A stretch of 38,761 bases of DNA from Streptomycetaceae bacterium (lineage in GTDB: Bacteria; Actinomycetota; Actinomycetes; Nanopelagicales; Nanopelagicaceae): assembly GCA_007279945.1 (NCBI GenBank), contig QYPG01000034.1:1-38761 (forward strand), written 5' to 3'. Both the position numbers and the translations under genes were made by a program. Shown piece after piece: positions 10,324 to 17,222 of the stretch (within the stretch, counting starts at the first letter, position 1; every line of letters starts with the position of its first letter). The notes beneath the pieces were generated by a model. That model saw only the letters and a program-made list of their open reading frames with translations. It ran no database searches and was not told the DNA's origin.

Positions 10324-11123
10324 TCAACTTCAATTTGAAGCGGTAAGTGGTCGCTCATCCCTGAGTGGGGGTATTGGATGTGCTGTATATCCTTGGCTCT
10401 AAGTTTTTGGGAAAGAAAATAGTCAATTTGAACTTTTGGGTACCAACTAGGAAATGTACGCATTGTAGCCAAGGATTTCCACTTGAAGCCCTTGGTAAAG
10501 ATAGCAAAGGGAATATTGAGATCGCCCATAATTAAAATCTTAGATTTATCTGTTACTCCCAAGGTATTTGCCCAACGCTTAACTTTGATGAGCTGTGCCA
10601 AAGAAAATCCTGGTACAAAAGAAAGATGCGTATTAATTACAAGCCAACCATTATCTAGCTTTGCAGCTAGCGCACTTCGTGGATGATCGCGAACATAGAA
10701 ACGTTTTAGTTTTCCATCAACTGGAAATGCCATTAACACGCCAACGGGTGATCCTTTTAAATCTAAACGATGCCATGACAGCACAGGAATTTTCGAAACG
10801 ATTCCGATTCCATAACCAGGCAGAGCACCCTCACTTTTTTCAGCAACAATCTTGGTGTCACTATCGTTAGGGTTTCGCCACTCTTCATCGGGCGAACCCA
10901 TTAAGGATGGCGCAAATGCCCAGTGCGCTGCGCCCATCATGGCTGCGATGTCGCCAACTTGATTGTGATTGCCTGATCTTTCTAAAAAGTAATCGACCTC
11001 TTGTAGACCAATGAGGTCGCTACGTAAGTGCGCAATCTCGGCCGCTAATAGCGCAGCTTTATCGGCATCTTTATCGGGTGGCATCGCTTCTCCGTGCAGC
11101 AAATTCCACGATGTTAGACGCAT
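10320..11123 (-). CDS. Endonuclease/exonuclease/phosphatase-fold hydrolase
   Basis: A 267-aa member of the DNase I-like superfamily (Mg2+-dependent phosphodiesterases). Visible catalytic positions are N7 in TSWNLLHG, E42 in GLQEVD, D201/N203 in MGDLNIP, D234 in QIDYFL and D258/H259 in MSDHLPL, so all main motifs are present. The substrate cannot be inferred: relatives cleave DNA, inositol phosphates or sphingomyelin. No signal peptide is seen, which favours a cytoplasmic role. ATG at 11123 is preceded by a TAGCAT hexamer six bases upstream and lacks a Shine-Dalgarno, so it is likely leaderless. It is convergent with adnB, sharing a TTAA for both stops, and divergent from nudC with 29 bp between starts. 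Its position in a repair block makes a nucleic-acid substrate plausible but unproven. Confidence 0.88.
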   Translation of the reverse strand: MRLTSWNLLHGEAMPPDKDADKAALLAAEIAHLRSDLIGLQEVDYFLERSGNHNQVGDIAAMMGAAHWAFAPSLMGSPDEEWRNPNDSDTKIVAEKSEGALPGYGIGIVSKIPVLSWHRLDLKGSPVGVLMAFPVDGKLKRFYVRDHPRSALAAKLDNGWLVINTHLSFVPGFSLAQLIKVKRWANTLGVTDKSKILIMGDLNIPFAIFTKGFKWKSLATMRTFPSWYPKVQIDYFLSQKLRAKDIQHIQYPHSGMSDHLPLQIEVD

Positions 11124-11129
11124 GGGGCG

Positions 11130-11135
11130 ATGCTA
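11130..11135 (-). promoter_or_regulatory. -10 hexamer TAGCAT for the EEP-family gene
   Basis: On the minus strand TAGCAT is followed by exactly six bases (CGCCCC) and then the ATG at 11123. This predicts a leaderless transcript. It lies one base away from the plus-strand hexamer facing nudC. Confidence 0.55.
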
Positions 11136-11136
11136 G

Positions 11137-11142
11137 TAGTCT
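11137..11142 (+). promoter_or_regulatory. Candidate -10 hexamer TAGTCT for nudC
   Basis: TAGTCT lies ten bases upstream of the chosen nudC ATG at 11153, so the predicted leader is only about four bases. No Shine-Dalgarno exists there. It is weaker than the minus-strand element because the spacing is not the usual six bases. Confidence 0.35.
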
Positions 11143-11152
11143 GAGCAACTTA

Positions 11153-12103
11153 ATGAGCGCTAGAAACCAATCCCTTTCGCCCATCGATCGAGCCAGTCAC
11201 CTGCGCAGCGATGGCGATGCTTTAGCCCTGCTCTGGAAAACCGCTTCGATTCTGCCCGTTATCGATGGACACATTGGTGCCGGCGATGATGGTTTGCGAT
11301 TTGTAGATGCGCAGATGGTTGAGTTTTTAGCTGCATCCTTTGAAACCGGTGAGCGATATTTCTTAGGTCAAGCTCGTGATGGTGGTCAAGGTTTTTTTGC
11401 TTGGCGCACTTCCTGGATTAATGAGCCTAGTGATGAGAAAGTTAAGTTTGATGGCTTTAAAACTCTGCGCGAAGTCGGATCTGATTTAAGTGAGCTCGAA
11501 TTAACTCTGGCCATGCATGCAGTTGGGTTAAGCAACTGGCATAAGTCGCATCCGGTCTGTCCGCGGTGTGGAGCAAAGACGGTTGCCGATTTAGGCGGAA
11601 GCGTGCGAGTCTGTGTTGAAGACTCATCACAACATCATCCACGCACAGATCCTGCAGTTATTGTTTTAGTTAAAGACGCGACCGATCGAATTTTGTTAGG
11701 CCATCAACCGATTTGGCCAGAAAAGCGTTTCTCAACTTTTGCTGGCTTTGTTGAACCTGGTGAATCATTTGAAGAGTGTGTATCGCGTGAAGTATTTGAA
11801 GAGGCTAACGTCTACTGTAATGATATTAATTATTTGGGGTCGCAAGCCTGGCCGTTTCCAGCGTCGATCATGATCGCATTTGAGGCCATCACCGATCACC
11901 CAGAAGATGCTAAGCCTGATGGAACAGAGATTGTTGAAGTACGCTGGTTTAGCCGCGATGAGATGAAGGCGGCAGTTGCTAGTAAAGATTTATTATTACC
12001 GCCGACAATCTCGGTTGCGCGCAGAATGATTACAGGTTGGTACACATCTCAAGCTGGTTACACCGTGAGCGATTTAAATGGTGGGGAGTCGTGGAGAAAT
12101 TGA
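11153..12103 (+). CDS. nudC: NADH pyrophosphatase (Nudix hydrolase) NudC
   Basis: A 316-aa Nudix enzyme that hydrolyses NAD(H), and in known members removes NAD caps from RNA. The Nudix box GFVEPGESFEECVSREVFEEANV-type pattern spans residues 198-220. The NudC-specific SQxWPFPxS motif is present as SQAWPFPAS at 230-238. The zinc ribbon is only partly kept: C136 and C139 form the first pair (CPRC), while the second has C154 but D157 where the fourth cysteine is expected. The open frame extends upstream to 11078, but that would run into the divergent gene, so ATG 11153 is preferred; ATG 11111 is an alternative. It overlaps the uvrD2 start downstream, indicating an operon, and the nudC-uvrD2-whiB7 order matches mycobacteria. 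Confidence 0.88.
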   Translation: MSARNQSLSPIDRASHLRSDGDALALLWKTASILPVIDGHIGAGDDGLRFVDAQMVEFLAASFETGERYFLGQARDGGQGFFAWRTSWINEPSDEKVKFDGFKTLREVGSDLSELELTLAMHAVGLSNWHKSHPVCPRCGAKTVADLGGSVRVCVEDSSQHHPRTDPAVIVLVKDATDRILLGHQPIWPEKRFSTFAGFVEPGESFEECVSREVFEEANVYCNDINYLGSQAWPFPASIMIAFEAITDHPEDAKPDGTEIVEVRWFSRDEMKAAVASKDLLLPPTISVARRMITGWYTSQAGYTVSDLNGGESWRN

Positions 12104-13776
12104 CCAGCGATATTCGCGCCGAAGAGATTTTAGAAGCCCTCGATGACGAACAACGTGCAGTAGTACTTGCTACTCGGGGCCCGGTGTGTGTTATTGCCGG
12201 GGCTGGCACCGGTAAAACGCGGGCAATTACGCATCGAATCGCGTATGCCGCGGCTATTGGAGTGATGGATCCGCACAAGGTTTTAGCGCTTACTTTTACG
12301 GCCCGTGCTGCAGGAGAAATGCGCATGCGTCTTCGCTCGTTGGGCGTTCCAGCCGTTGCTGCTCGCACTATTCACGCCGCCGCCCTAAAGCAGTTGACCT
12401 TCTTTTGGCCACAAGTATTTGGTGGGCGCACCCCTGATTTGATTACAACTAAGACCAGTTTCATTACCGAAGCAATCAAGCGCGCAGACCTTACTGGTGA
12501 ACTATCTATTACTTCGCGCGATTTAATGCGCGATATCGCATCAGAGATCGAGTGGGCCAAGGTTTCACAGGTAGCTCCATCTGATTACTTGGCCGAACTT
12601 AGTAAGCGCCCGGTAAAACCTCGAATCAATGCTGAACAAATTGCCAAGGTATACACCGCATATGAATCAGTGAAACAACAAGAGCGGGCCATGGATTTTG
12701 AAGATGTTTTGCTTCTCACCACTGCCATGATTGAACAAGAGCGCGAAGTTCGCGAACGCGTGCAGGATCAATACCGATTTTTTACGGTAGATGAATACCA
12801 GGATATTTCCCCACTCCAACAACGTTTAATTAATGCCTGGCTAGGTTCGCGCCAAGAGATCTGTGTAGTGGGTGATCCTGCACAAACAATTTATTCATTT
12901 GCTGGTGCGACTCCAGTTTTCTTAAACTCATTTACTAATCGTTTTCCCGAAGCCGAAGTTGTCCGCTTAACCACTGGCTATCGCTCAACGCCAGAAATTA
13001 CTTTTATGGCAAATAGTGTTTTGCGTAAAGCTCAGATGGGACAGGAGCTTGTTGCCCTCAATGATCATGGTGATAAACCATCTGTGGATTCATTTAAAGA
13101 TGAGAGCGGTGAAATCGCGGGCATTGTTGATTGGATTAAAGAGTTATTAAGCAGCGGGACTCAAGCCCAAGAGATTGCAGTTCTTGCCCGCACTAACAGC
13201 CAGCTCAATACCCTTGAACGTGCAATGAATGCGGCAAAACTTCCATATCAAATTCGTAACAGCGAACGCTTCTTTGATCGCCCGGATGTACGTGAGTTTC
13301 TCAAACTCGTACGTAACGCCTCCGTGATTCCAGCAGAAGGTGTTTCCTGGCTAGATGAACTACGTACCTTGGCCCAACCTTTCTTAACCGGTGCACATAT
13401 AGATGGAATAGCCGCACTGCTGCACTTAGCCCGCGAGTTAGATGCCGATAGTGGTTTTATGCCAAAGAACTTGCGCACGTATTTGCGCGAACTTGAAGAT
13501 CGCGTTCAACAAAATAATCCACCAACCATGCCGGTTACTACGCTGGCTACGTTGCATGCAGCTAAAGGTCTTGAGTGGGAACGCGTATTTTTAATGGGCG
13601 TCAGCGAAGGTTCATTGCCGCTTGAAAATAGTTCTACAAGCAATGATCAAGCCTCTATCGATGAAGAGCGCCGTTTGTTCTATGTTGGAATTACACGTGC
13701 CAAAGTAGATCTTCATCTGAGCTATCGCGGCAAGCCTTCACGTTTTCTCATTGAAGCTGGCCTTATCCCCGCGTAA
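12091..13776 (+). CDS. uvrD2: UvrD2-type superfamily 1 DNA helicase, lacking the HRDC tail
   Basis: A 561-aa 3'-5' DNA helicase. Walker A is AGAGTGKTR (about residues 36-44), motif II is VDEYQDI (D234, E235), and GDPAQTIYSFAGA, TTGYRSTPEI, LHAAKGLEW and YVGITRAK follow. The opening segment (LDDEQRAVVLATRGPVCVIAG) resembles mycobacterial UvrD2. The protein ends about 25 residues after motif VI, so the C-terminal cysteine-rich and HRDC domains of mycobacterial UvrD2 are absent. Start choice is uncertain: GTG 12091 is used, while TTG 12100 would give a four-base TTGA overlap with the nudC stop and sits 11 bases from GGAG. It is followed by the whiB7 leader, as in mycobacteria. Confidence 0.88.
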   Translation: MEKLTSDIRAEEILEALDDEQRAVVLATRGPVCVIAGAGTGKTRAITHRIAYAAAIGVMDPHKVLALTFTARAAGEMRMRLRSLGVPAVAARTIHAAALKQLTFFWPQVFGGRTPDLITTKTSFITEAIKRADLTGELSITSRDLMRDIASEIEWAKVSQVAPSDYLAELSKRPVKPRINAEQIAKVYTAYESVKQQERAMDFEDVLLLTTAMIEQEREVRERVQDQYRFFTVDEYQDISPLQQRLINAWLGSRQEICVVGDPAQTIYSFAGATPVFLNSFTNRFPEAEVVRLTTGYRSTPEITFMANSVLRKAQMGQELVALNDHGDKPSVDSFKDESGEIAGIVDWIKELLSSGTQAQEIAVLARTNSQLNTLERAMNAAKLPYQIRNSERFFDRPDVREFLKLVRNASVIPAEGVSWLDELRTLAQPFLTGAHIDGIAALLHLARELDADSGFMPKNLRTYLRELEDRVQQNNPPTMPVTTLATLHAAKGLEWERVFLMGVSEGSLPLENSSTSNDQASIDEERRLFYVGITRAKVDLHLSYRGKPSRFLIEAGLIPA

Positions 13777-13781
13777 CTACA

Positions 13782-13801
13782 GTATTACTGCTTAGTAATA
13801 C
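13782..13801 (+). repeat. Perfect 7-bp inverted repeat after uvrD2
   Basis: GTATTAC and GTAATAC flank a six-base loop, starting six bases past the uvrD2 stop. There is no T-tract after it, so it is a weak terminator at best. It lies just upstream of the proposed whiB7 promoter and could be an operator. Confidence 0.35.
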
Positions 13802-13818
13802 GGGCATATCTTATTAAC

Positions 13819-13848
13819 TTGCATACAGGCGGCCCCATGCTTTACCCT
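13819..13848 (+). promoter_or_regulatory. whiB7 promoter with AT-rich box next to -35
   Basis: TTGCAT (13819-13824) and TACCCT (13843-13848) are separated by 18 bases, a good -35/-10 pair. Directly upstream of the -35 is an AT-rich stretch TATCTTATTAA (13807-13817). In mycobacteria WhiB7 autoactivates through an AT-rich element a few bases upstream of -35, bound by its AT-hook, so this arrangement fits autoregulation. Predicted transcription start is near 13855, about 370 bases before whiB7. Confidence 0.55.
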
Positions 13849-13903
13849 TGCCACTCACTCATTTCTTTGGCGAAATGATGATGAGTTGAAAGGGAGAACG
13901 AAT

Positions 13904-14062
13904 ATGTCTAACGCATCATTCGTATCAGCAAGCGCATTGCGCTCTGCTGTGATTCCTTCTGCTCATACAACCAATAAGCCTTCAACTTGGCATACCGCAA
14001 AGCCAGCGTTTTACGCCGCTTTCTATGCCGGACAAGAGGCCACTTGGGGTTCTACTCGATAA
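13904..14062 (+). CDS. 52-codon upstream ORF (leader peptide) of whiB7
   Basis: A small ORF, MSNASFVSAS through WGSTR, with an ideal GGGAG Shine-Dalgarno seven bases before its ATG. No family is recognised. The composition is rich in Ala and Ser with a WHTAKPAFYAAFYAGQ stretch, and there is no signal peptide or long hydrophobic segment. It lies between the putative whiB7 promoter and a strong terminator, and codons 45-50 form the 5' arm of a competing antiterminator hairpin. Mycobacterial whiB7 is likewise preceded by a small upstream ORF used in attenuation, so a regulatory role for its translation is the best reading. A free-standing small protein is the alternative. Confidence 0.7.
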   Translation: MSNASFVSASALRSAVIPSAHTTNKPSTWHTAKPAFYAAFYAGQEATWGSTR

Positions 14063-14093
14063 CATCGAATAAGAACCAGAAGCCAAGGGCCTC
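14036..14093 (+). promoter_or_regulatory. Putative antiterminator hairpin of the whiB7 leader
   Basis: The arm GAGGCC-a-CTTGG-GGTTCT (14036-14053) pairs with AGAACC (14072-14077), CCAAG and GGCCTC (14083-14093), with an inner TCGAT/ATCGA stem (14056-14068). Seventeen outer base pairs are interrupted by one bulged A on the 5' side and a five-base bulge (AGAAG) on the 3' side. The 3' arm covers bases 14085-14093 of the terminator's 5' stem, so the two structures exclude each other. The 5' arm lies within the upstream ORF and the hairpin spans its stop codon. Confidence 0.6.
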
Positions 14094-14121
14094 GAATCCA
14101 CAAAGGATTCGGGCCCTTTTT
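14085..14121 (+). terminator. Rho-independent terminator in the whiB7 leader
   Basis: AAGGGCC-t-CGAATCC (14085-14099) pairs with GGATTCG-GGCCCTT (14105-14118) around an ACAAA loop. This is a 14-bp stem with one bulge, running straight into TTTTT. It lies 23 bases after the upstream ORF stop and about 105 bases before the whiB7 start, so it would stop transcription ahead of whiB7 unless overridden. Confidence 0.85.
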
Positions 14122-14169
14122 CATTACCCGAAAGAACTAACTACTAACTAGGAATAACCGGAGCAGTAC

Positions 14170-14188
14170 CTAACATCGAAAGTGTTAG
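14170..14188 (+). repeat. Small hairpin between terminator and whiB7
   Basis: CTAACA and TGTTAG form a perfect 6-bp stem around a seven-base loop TCGAAAG, 38 bases upstream of the whiB7 ATG. It might affect translation or mRNA stability; nothing more can be said. Confidence 0.35.
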
Positions 14189-14225
14189 CCAACAAGAGAC
14201 TACAAAGAGAGAAGAGGTGAGGACG

Positions 14226-14645
14226 ATGAGCGTTCTCTTCAGCGAACTACTAGTACCAGGCTGGGCAGATGAGAAGATCGGTTTGGATGCCGTAACAGGC
14301 ACATACACCGATGGTTCATCATTTAATTTGCCATGCCACACTGCAGATCCTGAGATGTACTTCTCTGATGATGAATTAGCGATTGCCGAAGCTAAATCAC
14401 TCTGTGGTGGATGCCCCGTGCGCACACAATGTTTAGAGGGTGCGCTATCGCGCCAAGAGCCCGCAGGTGTGTGGGGAGGCGAACTATTTGAAGATGGTCG
14501 TATCATCGCTCGCAAACGCAAAGCTGGTCGTCCAACTGCCGTTGAAGTTGCGGCACGCACTTCACCAATTCAACAACTACCTTCGCAACTAGAGGTCGCT
14601 TCTCCTGCTTCTAGTCAATCAGAGCGTGAAGAGAGCGCTGCTTAA
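14226..14645 (+). CDS. whiB7: WhiB7-family iron-sulfur transcription activator
   Basis: A 139-aa WhiB protein. Four cysteine ligands for a 4Fe-4S cluster are C37, C60, C63 and C69 (CGGCPVRTQC). The family turn GVWGGELFEDG (81-91) is followed by a basic AT-hook-like KRKAGRPT (97-104), the combination that marks WhiB7 rather than other Wbl proteins. WhiB7 binds the primary sigma factor and AT-rich DNA next to -35 elements to activate intrinsic antibiotic-resistance genes in response to ribosome-targeting drugs. The frame is open from GTG 14217, but ATG 14226 is chosen: GAAGAGG sits eight bases upstream and the resulting MSVL start matches mycobacterial WhiB7. It follows uvrD2, as in mycobacteria, and the stop overlaps the convergent tadC stop in a TTAA. 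Confidence 0.92.
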   Translation: MSVLFSELLVPGWADEKIGLDAVTGTYTDGSSFNLPCHTADPEMYFSDDELAIAEAKSLCGGCPVRTQCLEGALSRQEPAGVWGGELFEDGRIIARKRKAGRPTAVEVAARTSPIQQLPSQLEVASPASSQSEREESAA

Positions 14646-15454
14646 CTCGCGAAGAGGTTTAAGTTAGTCAGCGATGGCCATAGGGCAAAAAGGATTGAGA
14701 TCGGAAGGATAAGAAAGACGACTGGAATCATCATTGAGATTTCCGCCTTACCTGCCGCGGCCATCACTATATTTCGTTGATGTGCACGGGCTTCAACTGC
14801 GTGTCTGGTTAGAACTTCTATAAGTGGAGCGCCACGCAAAGTCGCTGTCACTATTGCATCAATAAACCTACGAATCATTACTGATTTAACTCGCCGGCCC
14901 ATTGCATCCAGACTTAGGTGCAAAGGCTCACCATTTCTTACCGACTCAATTACGGTCGCAAACTCTTGCGCTAATGCACCATCGGCTGATTCGGCAATAC
15001 GCAGCATTGCGCTCATAGGTGTTTCACCTGCGGCGATTGCTAACGTGAGCATTTCGATGATGGCAGGAAACTCCGCCTCGATCATCTGCCGGCGTTTTTT
15101 AATCTGCCCGGTTAGCTCTCTATCTATCAAGACGAATACAGCTGCAGCGATCATGCCGGCTAGTAAAAACGCAGTTACTGGTGAGTGGTGAGAAACGATA
15201 AGCAAAACAAGTACTAGTGAGGTACTTGCTGCACAGAATCCAATTTGTCGAATACGAAAGTTTTCATAATCTAGCTCGCTACTTCTGCCGAGCTCTACTA
15301 AGCGAGAATGAATGCCACTCTTATCGCGGGACTGCGCTGCAGCAGCTTTGGCACGTCGTTCGAGTATTTTGATTGGGTCGCTGTTTGGATCAAGTACGAA
15401 AAGCAAACATCCGGGAACTGCGAATAGCATTGAGACAAAGACGATTGTAAACAT
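14642..15454 (-). CDS. tadC: TadC-like type II/IV secretion inner-membrane protein
   Basis: A 270-aa T2SSF-domain membrane protein. Hydrophobic segments occur at the N-terminus (IVFVSMLFAVPGCLLFVL), a pair in the middle (ASTSLVLVLLIV, AFLLAGMIAAAVFVL) and one at the C-terminus (MMIPVVFLILPISILFALWP). Between the last two is the helical cytoplasmic domain with EFPAIIEMLTLAIAAGETP and a RGAPLIEVLTRHAVEARAHQR stretch. TadB and TadC form the inner-membrane platform for Tad pilus assembly. The frame is open to 15526, but ATG 15454 is chosen because it overlaps the tadB stop by one base (TAATG) and has AGGAAGG just upstream. No pilin gene follows; whiB7 is convergent. Confidence 0.83.
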   Translation of the reverse strand: MFTIVFVSMLFAVPGCLLFVLDPNSDPIKILERRAKAAAAQSRDKSGIHSRLVELGRSSELDYENFRIRQIGFCAASTSLVLVLLIVSHHSPVTAFLLAGMIAAAVFVLIDRELTGQIKKRRQMIEAEFPAIIEMLTLAIAAGETPMSAMLRIAESADGALAQEFATVIESVRNGEPLHLSLDAMGRRVKSVMIRRFIDAIVTATLRGAPLIEVLTRHAVEARAHQRNIVMAAAGKAEISMMIPVVFLILPISILFALWPSLTNLNLFAS

Positions 15455-16188
15455 TAGAACCTTCCTGCTTTCAAACCAGTAAATACGCGTGGGGTTTGAG
15501 GCAGATGGCCTAAACGATTCATCCATATATATGCAATTGCGGTCATCATTAAACCTGCAATCAAGATTGCACCACCCGTAGCAGTTGAAAATGCTATAAC
15601 CGTACTTGGCTGAGTTGAAAGCAGCAGTAGAAGTATCCAGGGTGTGACAGCAGACAAGTGTGCAGAGTTTTTAATCCACCCATGTTTGACTTCAATTTCA
15701 CGGCGAAGTGCTAGATCTTGACGTAAGAAGTCACCTAATGTTCGCAAAATAGATAAGAGCTCACTTCCGCCTAAAGCTTTTGAAATCAATAGTGCTTCAA
15801 AAATCTGATCACTACCGTGATGGTGAAATAAAGCTTTGAGCTCTTGTATCGCTTCAGTTAAATCACCATGGCGGTAAAGAGAGGCACGAAAATCTAGAAA
15901 TGCTGGACGCAGAATTTCAGGTCCTCTAGTAGCTAATCCCGCTAATGATTCAGTAAGAGATAGCCCCGATTGAATACCTGACATTAAGTGGTCGATGACT
16001 TCAGGCCACGCAGCGATGAGTACAGATTCACTTCGCTGATTCTTTCCAGAAAGGGCTACAAATGAGATTCCAGCGACCAATGCACCAAAAGTGCACGAGA
16101 TAGAGATGGAGCCCGTGAAGAGAAATATCAGTGCTATGGCGGTAGATGAAAAAACTGCTGAGCGAATCTTGATCTTCACTGGCGCCAC
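15454..16188 (-). CDS. tadB: TadB-like secretion inner-membrane protein
   Basis: A 244-aa T2SSF-type protein. It has two hydrophobic segments near the N-terminus (AVFSSTAIALIFLFTGSI, FGALVAGISFVAL), a cytoplasmic helical domain with WPEVIDHLMSGIQSGLSLTESLAGL, and two hydrophobic segments near the C-terminus. It partners TadC and the CpaF ATPase in a Tad-type machine. The start is ambiguous: GTG 16188 overlaps cpaF by 13 bases, while GTG 16179 would give a four-base GTGA overlap with the cpaF stop. The N-terminal half of typical TadB is short here, so the protein is at the small end for the family. Confidence 0.8.
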   Translation of the reverse strand: MAPVKIKIRSAVFSSTAIALIFLFTGSISISCTFGALVAGISFVALSGKNQRSESVLIAAWPEVIDHLMSGIQSGLSLTESLAGLATRGPEILRPAFLDFRASLYRHGDLTEAIQELKALFHHHGSDQIFEALLISKALGGSELLSILRTLGDFLRQDLALRREIEVKHGWIKNSAHLSAVTPWILLLLLSTQPSTVIAFSTATGGAILIAGLMMTAIAYIWMNRLGHLPQTPRVFTGLKAGRF

Positions 16189-17216
16189 CAGGAGGCTAAA
16201 GGAGCGCCAATAAGAGCAAATTTATCGGGATGAGGAAGCGTGCCGATTCCACGATCGTAATCTTTTCCATTCCATGACCACAGAGTTTCGATCTCTGCTC
16301 GATCGTTTTCATAACGTCCAGTTAATGCTGCAATCTCATTAATGCGGCGCATACCTGTGTGATCGAGTGAGACATGGACAATTAAATCAAAGGCCGATGC
16401 AACGGTTGGAGCGATGAACTTGTGCGAAATATTTTCTCCCGCTAAAAGAGGCAGAGTTTGAAGTTTGATAATTGCATCTCGGGGAGAGTTTGCATGCAAG
16501 GTTCCCATACCTGGTAGTCCAGAGTTAAGAGCGATCAGAAGGTCAAGGGCTTCAGCCTCACGCACTTCACCGACAATTATTCGAGAAGGGCGCATACGTA
16601 ATGATTCTTTGATAAGCCGGCGAAGTGGAATTTCTCCGTCGCCTTGCAAATTTGCACTGCGGGTTTGGAGTGCAACGACATCGGGTAGTTGTGGGCTGAG
16701 CTCAAAGACTTCTTCGATAGTGACTACGCGTTCAGTGCGAGGAATTGCTCCAGCCAAAGCGTTAAGCATGGTGGTTTTACCTGCCTGAGTTCCGCCACTT
16801 ACTAAAATATTTAGACCGGCACGAACGGAGTTCTTAAGCGCTGTGGCAATAAATGGCGTCATAACCTTTCTATCAACTAGATCATCGATGCCAAAATTTC
16901 CCATTAAATGCTTGCGAATATTGACCGCCCAATGTGTAGCGGTGATTTCAGGAATTGCCACATGTAGTCGCGATCCATCGGGCAGGCGGGCATCAACAAA
17001 TGGATGCGAAAGGTCTAGGCGCCTACCGCTCCACATCAGCGCGCGCTCTACGATATTTCGCACATCATCGGTAGTTAACAGCAGATTAGTTAGCTCGCTA
17101 CGTCCTGAACGCGCAATAAATATGCGCTCAGGGGAGTTAATCCAAATCTCTTCAATCGTTGGATCTTTCATGAAATCTGCAATTGCACCGAAAGTTATAT
17201 CTATGTCTAGGTCCAT
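16176..17216 (-). CDS. cpaF: CpaF/TadA-type secretion ATPase
   Basis: A 346-aa type II/IV secretion ATPase. The N-terminal domain has IEEIWINSPERIFIAR and the HPFVDARLPDGSRLH region. Walker A is GGTQAGKTT (residues 141-149). The Asp-box and Walker B region is RIIVGEVREAEALDLL, followed by the His-box GTLHANSPRDA. It powers assembly of Tad-type pili at the inner membrane. ATG 17216 has TAGATT exactly six bases upstream, so a separate leaderless promoter is likely even though a degenerate GGDEF gene lies 45 bp upstream on the same strand. Related actinobacterial ATPases are often longer at the N-terminus. Confidence 0.92.
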   Translation of the reverse strand: MDLDIDITFGAIADFMKDPTIEEIWINSPERIFIARSGRSELTNLLLTTDDVRNIVERALMWSGRRLDLSHPFVDARLPDGSRLHVAIPEITATHWAVNIRKHLMGNFGIDDLVDRKVMTPFIATALKNSVRAGLNILVSGGTQAGKTTMLNALAGAIPRTERVVTIEEVFELSPQLPDVVALQTRSANLQGDGEIPLRRLIKESLRMRPSRIIVGEVREAEALDLLIALNSGLPGMGTLHANSPRDAIIKLQTLPLLAGENISHKFIAPTVASAFDLIVHVSLDHTGMRRINEIAALTGRYENDRAEIETLWSWNGKDYDRGIGTLPHPDKFALIGAPLASWWRQ

Positions 17217-17222
17217 GTGGGA

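Noticed and set aside
15455-15526. Upstream extension of tadC
   Set aside because: It overlaps tadB by 73 bases, while the internal ATG has a good Shine-Dalgarno and a one-base TAATG overlap.
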